Notes under the pieces: generated by a model
What the model was told of the DNA's origin: nothing
Database searches by the model: none
What the model saw: only the letters and a program-made list of their open reading frames with translations
Part shown: piece after piece, positions 19,071-28,816 of the stretch
Layout: each line of letters begins with the position of its first letter
Position numbering within the stretch: the stretch's first letter is position 1
Program-made: the position numbers and the translations under genes
NCBI GenBank assembly: GCA_964035575.1
Contig: OZ037838.1
Location: 1,798,001-1,862,000 of the forward strand
Length of the DNA stretch: 64,000 bases
Reading direction: 5' to 3'
Origin: Rhynchopus sp. YZ270_cl-10
Taxonomy: Eukaryota > Euglenozoa > Diplonemea > Diplonemida > Diplonemidae

Positions 19071-20379
19071 TTCATTTTTTATGTCCTGTTGCTTTTTCAG
19101 AAGGCGACCAAGCAAAGGGAATACCCCGGGAAAGAAGCAATATAGCAATTGAGTTTTTCCCTGATCTTTCCCCTCTTTTAATGTTTATTCATGGGTGTAC
19201 AAAGTACTCGAGCACTCGAGCACTCGAGCACTCGAGCACTCGAAACTGAAAAAAATGGGCACGTACTCCGAGTACTCGCCCACCTATTTTTTTATTTTTG
19301 AAAAATAAAAAATACTCGTTCTCGGTTCTTCGGTACTTTTTGAGTACTCGATTTTGTGGGAAAAGTGGGAAAAAAACTCAAACAGCGCTTTTTTTTCTCC
19401 CATGATATTGAGCACTTGAAAACAACAGAAAAGAGTACCCGAGTATTTTGTACATCCATGTCATCATTAGGCCTTTGTATGAATTTCTCTTCATTGCCTC
19501 TTAAACATAAAAGCTGCCTTATGCACTGTGTCGAGCTCCGTTCGCTTTTTCTAAGATGTGTGTGCACGAGAGGAGACACTCATCTTACAAAAAAATTTCT
19601 CTTTCAGCACTCTCGTTTTTTGTACTCTTCGCTGATCCTTTTTTCTCAATGTGTATTTTTCTTCCTCCCCCGCGCTCTCTCTTTCACCATGTTCCTCTCT
19701 TCACCTTCCCAGCTACCTACCCTTTACTTTCCCATTCCCATCCACAGAATATTTGTTTTTTAGTTACCACGCCGTATTTGGCAACAATGCTCGATAAAAG
19801 ACCCTCGTGAAAAAGTCGCGGGTCTGCGTGTCCCTTGTGTTCCTCCTCTGTTTTTTTTTTGTGCTCCACAACACTTTCTGTACTTCAGGCAAACACATAC
19901 ATTTTGGCTTTCACCGTACTTATTTTTTATTAGTACCTGGTGTTCTGGTGGTGTTTTGCATATTTCAACTTTTTAACGATCACCAGTTGTGATCAATCAA
20001 GGTGACTCAGCACTTGGGGCTTAGGTTCATCTTATTAACTTTCCTTTATTACTCACCCCGACTTTGAGTTCACATTTTTATTTTATTTTCTCGGTTTTTG
20101 GTTTTTGCTCTCGAAATAAAACGTTTCGAAAGCTCCTACACACGGGACAGTGCCCTGCTCTCTGCTCTCTCCCCAGCCGCGTTGTGCAAAGCTGCACTTA
20201 TCTCTATTTGAATTTCTCTATTTTTCTCCACTTTTGTTATTTTGTTCTTTTCTTCGCGGATGTATCGTTTTTTTTTGAACGTCCTTTGCGTACTTTCTCT
20301 TCTTTGTCCACTATTTGGCTGGTAGCCCACCGCAACCCAACACCGCCAAACTCGGGTCAAAAAAAAGCAGAGAGTTTGT
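19071..20379. other. AT-rich spacer without supported gene
   Basis: Contains a short GAGCACTC tandem (19198-19238), long T runs, and 19800-19905, which is a diverged copy of 31785-31890 (shared text around GTCTGCGT and ACACTTTCTGTACTTCAGG). Confidence 0.5.
19198..19238 (+). repeat. CGAGCACT short tandem repeat
   Basis: About five units of GAGCACTC before a poly-A stretch. Confidence 0.7.
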
Positions 20380-20435
20380 GGTGTGGCTGAAGGGGGTGTG
20401 ATTCGCACTTCTTCGCGCCCCCATTCAGCCATACC
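20380..20435. repeat. Short hairpin with GGTGTGGCTG ends, copy 1
   Basis: Starts GGTGTGGCTGAA, ends TTCAGCCATACC, with GGGGG/CCCCC extending the stem. About 56 bp. A tiny MITE or a structured RNA are both possible. Confidence 0.55.
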
Positions 20436-20572
20436 AGTTCGATTTTTTATTTTCTCTCTTTTGGATGGATGTGCACACCGAGGCACCATCAGTTCTTGTA
20501 CACAATGTCTTTCTTCTTTCAAGGTGAGGCAGACTCATCTTTCAACTTTCTGTTGTGTACAATGCTTGAAAT

Positions 20573-20663
20573 GGTGTGGCTGGAACGACCCAAAAATAGT
20601 AGTTAACAGAGGGGTACAAAAGAATGTACTAAAGTTACGCTTTATTTTCGGCCCAGCCACACC
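20573..20663. repeat. Short hairpin with GGTGTGGCTG ends, copy 2
   Basis: GGTGTGGCTGG at one end and CCCAGCCACACC at the other, 91 bp. The interior is unrelated to copies 1 and 3. Confidence 0.55.
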
Positions 20664-22104
20664 ACGAAAAGCAGCACTAATTTATGAACTTTTTTTTTCA
20701 AGTGACCAACGCACGTTAGTCGTAGGTTCATCTCATCGTTTTTTTTGCCACAACGGCCCAATGAAATAAAACCCTTATAATTCTCCTTTTGTGGTCTGAG
20801 GGGGGCATTTGGCCGATATCTTTTTACGTGCCTGCATCCACCTTTGGAGGTGTCTGTCACGTGAATCCACTTTTTTCTTTCTCTCAGGTGGTCAGGGTTT
20901 TTTCTAGGATTTTTTTTTTCTGATCTGGGGGGGGACGCAAAAAACCCACCCAAAAAATTTTTTTTTTCGCAGGTGCAAGCAGGGTTTCCGCTTATCTTCA
21001 TGGAATTTTTTTCCAAAACCGTGAAGATATGTCCAAAAAGGGGTCAAAATTTTTCCGGCTCCGCGCAAAAAAGTCCGTTCATTTCACGTAAATACGTGAT
21101 AACGTGGATGGTAACGTACATCAAGAACCAAACCAACCCTTTTTCTCATGTTCCACGGAACCTTCCCTCAATACAAGAAGAAACGGCGGTCATGATATCA
21201 GAACTTTTTGACGAAGCCACGGTACGCAACATTTCAAAAAATTGTGACCTAAAATTGAACATTTTTACAGCCAAACTATGGTAGAGGGCTGTGGTATTCC
21301 GCTCATAAGTTTTGAGCTGCGCCGCAGGCGCACGGTACGCTACTTTTTTTATTTTTGCCGATCCCTTATTCTCACTCTTTGTTCGGTACGTCAAATGGTG
21401 CAAAGATTGAGTGAATTGGGGGCACGGTCTGAAACTTCACCTCGCTATATCCTCTTCACAATGATGCCAGGAAGGGGATAAGACGCGCTCGACTCCCTGC
21501 CCCCCCTTTTTTTTTCTGGTGCAGGTTACGTACGTGGTGTCCCAAATGGGGGTCTGTGCGGGTGACCCCCAACCACCCCCCATATCCTTTTTTCCCAAGT
21601 CAAAATTCGTCCCCCCCCGGGGGGGGGACGAATTTCCCCCCAAAATCTGGGGGGGGACGCCGTCCCCCCCCGCTCCCCCTAGAAAAAACCCTGGGTGGTA
21701 TTTCAGTAGTTCCCTTGGGAAGACGTACCGAGGACAGCTCTATACATGCCCGAACTGTCTTAGTGTGGTGTGTGGTTGGAATTCTCGTTTATTGGTTTTT
21801 TTTTTCTTATTCTTCTTCACAAGACGGTATCGTTTCTGAACGTCCTTTGTGCTTTCTCTTCTTCTGAACGGAAAGTGTCGTACAGTAATTAGCAAAATTT
21901 CCGCCAAGAAAAAGTCCCGCCATCGAATTCCGATCCGTCCCTTTGATATGCGGGACTTTGCTACTTATTGTATAAAAAATGTTGGACCGGAAAAATTACT
22001 AATTTGGCCCAAAATTTTCGTCCCAAACTTTTTTTTGGGTCCAGCTTTTTCTAGTCCAGCTTTTTTTTTTTATAATTACGGTGGTCTCTGAAATTAGTAT
22101 TCTT

Positions 22105-22196
22105 GGTGTGGCTGAATAGTGGGCGGCGCAAATGGTGCGCTGGAGACCCAGAAAAAAAGTGCACAAGAAGTGCGAATGACACTACTTCAGCCACAC
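22105..22196. repeat. Short hairpin with GGTGTGGCTG ends, copy 3
   Basis: GGTGTGGCTGAA at the left, TTCAGCCACAC at the right, 92 bp. The centre shares 'AAGTGCG' text with copy 1 in inverted sense. Confidence 0.55.
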
Positions 22197-22670
22197 ACAA
22201 CTTCTTATTTTCTTCTTTTTTTTGATATGAACCGTCAATTGCCTGCTATACAAATGCAGTGCAGTCACCTGACCAATTTCATTTTTTTTTGGAAGGTTCT
22301 TAATAACGAAAATACGTTCTCTAGTATACAGCAAGGGTGCTGTCCCAACCACTGGGGGTTCACCACTCAAGGTAGTGGGGAATTTCCCTTTCTTTTTGGT
22401 AAAAGGGGGCAGAGACAACAGAAAAAAAATATTGCTTTTCTTAATTTCTTTCTTCAAGATGTGTATGCACAGTGAGGCATATTCATCTACAACTTTTCTT
22501 TCTTTGTTCGTGATTTTCTGTTTTTAGTAAAGCATCTGGAGCTGGGGGGTCGGGGGGAGGGGAAAACAATTATTGTATTTTATAACAAACTAAATGCGAG
22601 AACAAAATTCTAACACTATTTATTTTGAATGTGTGTTTTTGGGTTTAAATAGCCGTTTAGGGGGGTTCTA

Positions 22671-22716
22671 CTCCACTAAATAAATCGAGCAAAAATATGG
22701 TGAACTCAGAGGAGGG
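22671..22716 (+). repeat. 45-bp dispersed motif, copy 1
   Basis: A block starting CTCCACTAAATAAATCGAGC and ending GGTGAACTCAG. It recurs at 36663-36709 and, with a few changes, at 53736-53779. Between the three sites the flanks do not match. Confidence 0.65.
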
Positions 22717-23022
22717 GGTCATTCGGTTCGAAAAACACAATTTTGGGCAATTAGAGCCAAAACAACACCCTAAAATACAAGAATCAGTTTTGGAAAATCC
22801 CACTTTTTGGCTGAGTGGGTAAAGTAACCAGACCAGGTTGTGAAAAATAGCTATTGGTTTTTTTTTGATTGGGAAGATCGAGCGCGAAAACGTCCAAATA
22901 CGTCATTTTTTTTGGAAAAAAATTACCCAGCAATTTTTCTAAATACAAGGTCCCCGACCCCCATTTTCACAAAAAAAATTGGCCTATTTCTACAGCCATA
23001 TTTGTACGGCAAATCTCTTTAG
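22717..23022. other. AT-rich spacer
   Basis: No gene or clear repeat seen; homopolymer-rich. Confidence 0.4.
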
Positions 23023-24241
23023 CCACCCCAAAAATGATTTTCTGGGGGGTTTTGGGTGGTTTTGGGGCGAAATGCACCCTTTTTGACCATTTTTATGGTA
23101 TTTTTAGGCTATTTTGGGTCATTTTCAGGCTATTTTGGCCTATTTTCACTGTATGACCGGTTTTTTGGGTTTTATGACGTTTGAGCACCAACAGGTGCCA
23201 CGAAACACCCCAGTACCGGTTTTGTGGGTCTCCTGTGGGGTTTTGGGGGTGAAATATACCTTTTGCTTTATGTTCTGGGCCATATTGGGGTGTTTTTTGG
23301 CCGTGTAGGCCTGGTATGTGCCACCTACAGTGCATGGGCCAATTTGGGTGTTTTGGGGGGTAGAGGGCCATGGTGGTGGGTTCCTTACTCGCTGGCGGCG
23401 ACGCTTATTGCTCACTGTTCTGGCCCCATTTCCCCCATTTCACCCCTCCCCGACCCTTTTCTGACGAAGATCTGTGAAGTGCTGGGTCCTGTCGCAAATG
23501 TTCTTTGTGAACGTTCTTACACAGAATAGGGGAGTATGAGGGGGGTCAAAATAGCCATTTTTGACCAAAAACACAATTTATTTGACGCCATGAGGCCTCC
23601 GTTGGCCCAAAAATGCCCCAAAAATGGGCTGTGAGCCCATTCCGACCTGTTTTGGACACATTTGACACTTTTATTGGTGCTTTTTTGGTGTTGTTTGGTC
23701 AAAAATGGCTATTTTGACCCCCCTCATACTCCCCTATTCTGTGTAAGAACGTTCACAAAGAACATTTGCGACAGGACCCAGCACTTCACAGATCTTCGTC
23801 AGAAAAGGGTCGGGGAGGGGTGAAATGGGGGAAATGGGGCCAGAACAGTGAGCAATAAGCGTCGCCGCCAGCGAGTAAGGAACCCACCACCATGGCCCTC
23901 TACCCCCCAAAACACCCAAATTGGCCCATGCACTGTAGGTGGCACATACCAGGCCTACACGGCCAAAAAACACCCCAATATGGCCCAGAACATAAAGCAA
24001 AAGGTATATTTCACCCCCAAAACCCCACAGGAGACCCACAAAACCGGTACTGGGGTGTTTCGTGGCACCTGTTGGTGCTCAAACGTCATAAAACCCAAAA
24101 AACCGGTCATACAGTGAAAATAGGCCAAAATAGCCTGAAAATGACCCAAAATAGCCTAAAAATACCATAAAAATGGTCAAAAAGGGTGCATTTCGCCCCA
24201 AAACCACCCAAAACCCCCCAGAAAATCATTTTTGGGGTGGT
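23023..24241. repeat. Near-perfect inverted repeat, ~548-bp arms, ~123-bp loop
   Basis: The left arm 23023-23570 and right arm 23694-24241 mirror each other about 23632 with essentially no mismatch; reading frames on opposite strands give identical peptides. The ends are CCACCCC/GGGGTGG. I see no convincing target duplication and no coding capacity. It is either a young foldback element or a recombination palindrome. Confidence 0.85.
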
Positions 24242-24349
24242 TCCGGACCTCAGACTGCAAAAAAACTGCCTAAATCATGAAAAAAACACTTTTGAACTTT
24301 TGAGGGGGGGGGGGGGGGGGTTTTTGAAATCGACCCATATTAGGGGTAT

Positions 24350-24698
24350 GGACAGTCTGGTAACCCCAGGTTTTGACTTTTGGACAGTTTTGGACGGTGC
24401 AAAAGGTTTGCGATAAAGAATCACAATCCATAACCACAAGGTTTGCATTTGGGACAATTCAGCTGAACACTTACCCAGGTACCGCGTGTACAACCTATAT
24501 ATCCTAGTATACAGTGGCACACGCCCCTACTAAATTGCCATTCTTCAAGATCATGCACTGGGCCAAAATTGCGCTGACAAAACCACCCACAAGGAGTGTG
24601 AATTGTGCGCTCTGCATGGCTCTGAACTGTCTTTATCGCAAACCTTTTTTGTACCGAAATAACTGTCCAAAAGTCAAACCTGGGGGTACCAGACTGTC
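24350..24698. mobile_element. Short foldback element related to 17265-19070
   Basis: Terminal inverted GACAGTCTGG/CCAGACTGTC followed by TTTGACTTTTGGACA and AGGTTTGCGATAAAGA on both sides. These are the same end modules as the 1.8 kb element, but the internal part is ~200 bp. No clear target duplication. Confidence 0.65.
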
Positions 24699-25310
24699 GT
24701 TGTCTCTAGTATTCCCCCATGGAACCTCCCTAGGCATCCTCCCACCCACACTTTTATCTTCACATTCACCTTATTTTTTGTAAAAAATACATCCAGAGAA
24801 ATCTGGAAAAATAAAAGCAACACAAAAAAAAAAATCACTGGATTCAAAAAGCTGTTGTGTCCTAAAATGAACAATTTAAATCGGCTCTTCTTTTTTGAGG
24901 TTCAGAGGAAAACGTCTGATGTTCTTTCTGCAAAACTCTTTTGTTGAATGCATCATATCGTCCTTGTGGTCTGATTGATCTTTGGGTCGACACTAACGCT
25001 CAACACTCCAGCGAAACAGAGAATACACGGCGGACTGGCCATGGTCATCACTAGTACTTTACCTGGTCCATTTTTGACCGGTTCATCTGAGATAACGTAC
25101 TAATATTTTGTACTGGCTACATTACAGAAAATAGAGAATAACGTTTTATTTCGAAATACTCTCACGCTTGAAACATAATGCCAAATGCAGCGACCTTGTG
25201 TGTTCTATTAAAAAGTAATTGCATAGGGTTGAAGCATGTTACTTGACGCATATTTCCCTTTGAAATTCATTTTTTGCCTTTTCGGGTGACTTTGTTTGTT
25301 CAGAGCCACG
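24695..25310 (+). repeat. Orphan copy of a receptor 3' flank (partner 52100-52810)
   Basis: From the CCCCCATGG stretch through the 'CACTGG...AAAAGCTGTTGTGTCCT' and 'GTCGACACTAACGCTCAACA' text to 'CCTTGTGTGTTCTATT', this matches the DNA after the receptor gene at 49494-51932. No receptor gene precedes it here, so a gene copy may have been lost or replaced. Confidence 0.75.
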
Positions 25311-25444
25311 AAACGTACGTTCCATGATGTACCATTCTTACCAAAATATCTTTATATTTTTCCCCCACAACAGGTCCTGTCGGTCAACAAACTTACGTAC
25401 AAAAGCTTTTTTGCCCGAAACGTGTCCAATCCACAATCTTTTTT

Positions 25445-27240
25445 AAATTTTATACATAGCGCTCCAATTAGACTCTAACTAGATAATTAGAGTCGGCAGT
25501 TCGAGTATAATTAGAGTCTTTAAAACTCTAACTGAACTCTAATACTCTAACTGGACTCTAATTAGAGTCTAATTAGAGTCCTATAAGAGGGTCAATAAAG
25601 AGGGGCACATCAATCAATGCTATAGCCATCAACCCAGGGGGCATAGCTAGTGCAAGAAATTCGACTTTGTAATCCAGAAAGTCTGTTCTCTGCTTGCAGA
25701 GAACCAGACACAAGAAAATATTGTTTGTTCCCCCAGAAAACCAGTGCACAATTCACACTCCTTGTGGGTGGTCTTATTGCCTTTCCCTCCCTCCCTAGCA
25801 CTTTCCCTCCCTCCCTGGCCGGACCCCAGGGAGTTTACTTTCCGCAAAAAAATTTTTTTTTGGCAAAGACAATTTTCAGCCAAAAAAAAATTTTTTTTTT
25901 GGGCTCACATGGGCCCAAAAATGCAACAAACCGAAAAATTTTGATGTTTTGAGCACCACATATTTACCAACTGGTTACTTTCCCTTTGGGAAAGTGATCT
26001 CCCCGGGAAATCACTTTCCGGGGGGGGAAAATAGCACTTTTTTGCATTTTAACGCTCGGGAAAGTGCCTAGTCGGGAGGTAAAGCCTCATCCCTCCCTCC
26101 CAAGGCCCCTCGGGAACCCCTCGGGAAAACAAAAAATGCCTCGGGCCTTCGGCCCTCGCTGCATTTTTTATTTTCCCTCTGGGATCCCTCGGGACCTATG
26201 GGAGGGAGGGAAATAGCTATTTTAGCACAGGCATTTTGGCCCAGGGGCATGCACTTGAAGCATGGCTATTTAGTGTGTATGGGGCAGTGTTGTTTTGTTA
26301 TGAATTCTCTTTGGTATTGTCGATCGCGGGTAGTTGTTCAACGCGAGGCTTGGATCTCTCCTGGGTTCATAAGTAGTATTTCTTCGGATGAAATGAACGT
26401 ATGCTCGCTATAGATTTCCCGTCAACACAGCCTTTGATACTGGGATTACCCCTTCGACCCCTTAGTGGTAGTTAAATTCGATTGATATTTACATTCCTAC
26501 AGATGAAAGAACAAGACACCACTTCTGTACCCGCGCATCAACATTTGTAGAAAATTTTGCACCCCAAACACCTTCAATAATGCCCGCCAAAAGGCGCCCC
26601 TTGTTGCTGGGAGTTTCTCATGTTTGATACCTGCACAGCAGGCATTCCTCTGAGTCCAACGCTGCTTGGCCTGTCTGCGGCGTTGCACCGAAGGTGCACA
26701 TAGAGTTTTTGCATCGCATTCCCTAATGTATGGGGCACTCACACTTGAGGGCATGTGCCACTGCGCGGGTCTGAGTACCTGGGTACCCATAGCTGAGAAT
26801 AAGCCGAGTCCCGGTACTGGGTACTAGGTACAGTAGGACTAGGACTAGGCCCCCACCCTCCCGCGACCGGGTCCCCGACCCGCTTTCAGGCGGACCACAG
26901 CGCCTTCACATATTGTGTCCCAGTCCGGCTGAGAACTCGGTTCCCCAAGTCTTATTTTCAGCTATGTGGGTATCTGGGCACCTGGGTCCTACAGAGGAAC
27001 CTTAGGGGAACCGGTTCCTTACGGCGTTTGCACCTACAAGAAGCCTGTTGTTTTACTCTAATTAGACTATAATTAGAGTGTAGTTAGAGTCTAATTATGC
27101 TCTAACTGCACTCTAATTATAGTCTAATTGAAGAAAAGCGACTCTAATTATACTCTAACTGGACTCTAACTGACTTGGCCCAAAATCCCAGACTCTAATT
27201 ATACCCTAATACTCTAATTAGAGCGCTATGTATAAAATTT
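25445..27240. mobile_element. 1.8 kb inverted-repeat element with TCTAATTAGAG-rich ends
   Basis: Ends AAATTTTATACATAGCGCTC and its inverse at 27221-27240, followed on both sides by TCTAATTAGAG/TCTAACT clusters (25460-25590 and 27055-27225). The flanks CAATCTTTTT (25434) and CAATATTTTT (27241) could be an imperfect 10-bp target duplication. The interior shares 26500-26695 (inverted) with the foldback element centre, and 26860-26945 with 43110-43200. No transposase. Confidence 0.6.
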
Positions 27241-28504
27241 CAATATTTTTACAACGTGACCACAACACTACTGAACTTTGGTTCAATCATCCAACCCTTT
27301 AAAGCAAAGGAGCACCGTGCTCGGGTACCCCTTTATGTAACGCTCTTCAGTCTTTTCCCCTTTTAGGGCTTCATGCCTTTGAACGGTTCACAATTCTCAG
27401 GGTTCCTGGATGGTGAGGCCTATCAGCCGAGAAGTCTTCCAACAAGACTTCGTTGTCGTGATGAAGCATGAGTGGCTTTTATTGACACTGCCCTGGACGC
27501 GTCTACAATGAAGTGCCAACTGGGAACTGTTACGAACAAGAGGAATCCAACTGGTTCCATGTCATGAATCCTGTGTCAACTCTTCTGAATTAGTTATGAA
27601 AAGACGCTCGAACCCTCTGCCAAAACCAGTACCACATCTGGGACACTGCAGCTCTGATTCGTGTGCAAAGAACTGTTGAATGAATGTTTAATTTTGGTGT
27701 AATAAGTGATAGTGGTCTTAGCCAGCCATAGACATCTTGCCAACTTTACTCTTTTGTTTTTTCTCTTATTTTGCATCCTCAAACCAATCCCTCTGTTATT
27801 AGCACTATTTTTTTTACGACATACAGTAAGCTTCAGCTTCAGGGTTTTCGATCTGAATTGAGTCAGGATTTTTGGTCCATTCAGCCCTGACTCGACGATC
27901 GACCCTGATTTTCCGACTTAGGTTCATCTTACAGATTTTTCATATTGTTTCATTTAATTTGGTCCAACGTGGCACTGCTCCTCGCACAGCTTCTTTTTCC
28001 CCAGTGCCTGCGCATACTATAACATGAGTCTTAAAACAACGCCTTTTTTTGGCCATTTTTCAGTTTTTTCTTCCAATTCTTACATCATATCCTGCCCTCG
28101 CGGAAGGAACTGGAAAAATGGTTGGTAGGGAAGTCTGGTAATAGTAGGAACCCATCCCCGAAAATGTTTGGGACCTTTGAGTAACTACTTGACAACTAGA
28201 TTGGGACTTTTTCCAGTTCAATCTTTTTCCGGTCAGGACTAAGTGCTGGATGTGCACTGTGACGGCGTGCTCCATGATTGGTTCACGTCGTGTTGGCGTC
28301 GTGAGGCTCTTGGCAGCTATATTATAATAAGCGTGTCATGCTTTTTTTATAATTTCATTTCACTCCATCGTGGTGCGTATCTCGTAAGGTTTGTGGAGGA
28401 TTCTGAAGAATATTCGCTGCACCAGTATGATGTGGCGACCATGTCCTGTGTGCGTGAGTTCTCCGACGACTCTGACGTGTCATGATTTCTGGTAGGTTTG
28501 TTAC
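27241..28504. other. Spacer without supported gene
   Basis: More complex sequence than its neighbours, but every reading frame is short. An 80-codon frame at 28243-28485 has no recognisable features. The tract contains a TTAGGTTCATCTTA segment (27917) also seen near 20023. Confidence 0.4.
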
Positions 28505-28779
28505 TATTGTTTTTTGAACGTTTCCTCCCACCCCTCCCCCCATGCGCTCCGACAAAGGAACGAGAAGCAATAGTATCAGAGATGAGGTTTTGTGTATCAG
28601 TTTTGAGAAGCAAAAAGAATGTATTGGGGTGTATTGTTGGTTCTTTTCTGTTTTATCTTGTAAATGGTGCACCAGAGACAGTAATATCACAGTGATAGTG
28701 CGTGCCATGCAGGCCATTTGACCCACCGCAGGAAGGCTGCTCTTTCATCAGTGCTGTTGCAATAGTGCTGCTGACACAC
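28505..28779 (+). promoter_or_regulatory. Leader shared with the other receptor and giant genes
   Basis: The region from 28513 matches 2337-2410 and 14338-14460, then continues as the conserved 'CCACCGCAGGAAGGCTGC' stretch found before all four receptor genes. The CTCCACT leader block of the other copies is absent upstream, so the homology starts inside the leader. Confidence 0.5.
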
Positions 28780-28802
28780 ACCTTTCCCACCCCACCCTGC
28801 AG
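28780..28802 (+). promoter_or_regulatory. Polypyrimidine-AG acceptor before receptor gene 2
   Basis: Identical to the site before receptor gene 1, with ATG 14 nt downstream. Confidence 0.6.
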
Positions 28803-28816
28803 ACACACACACCACC

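Larger units (their letters stand above)
20436..22670. other. Low-complexity AT/GC-run spacer
   Basis: No supported gene. It includes two more GGTGTGGCTG hairpins, runs of C and G near 21610-21675, and a diverged internal repeat: the 'GAACGTCC...TTTCTCTTCTT' stretch near 20275 recurs near 21838. Confidence 0.5.

Noticed and set aside
28243-28485. 80-codon plus-strand frame before receptor gene 2
   Set aside because: No homology to other leaders, no features and no acceptor-like start; probably chance.
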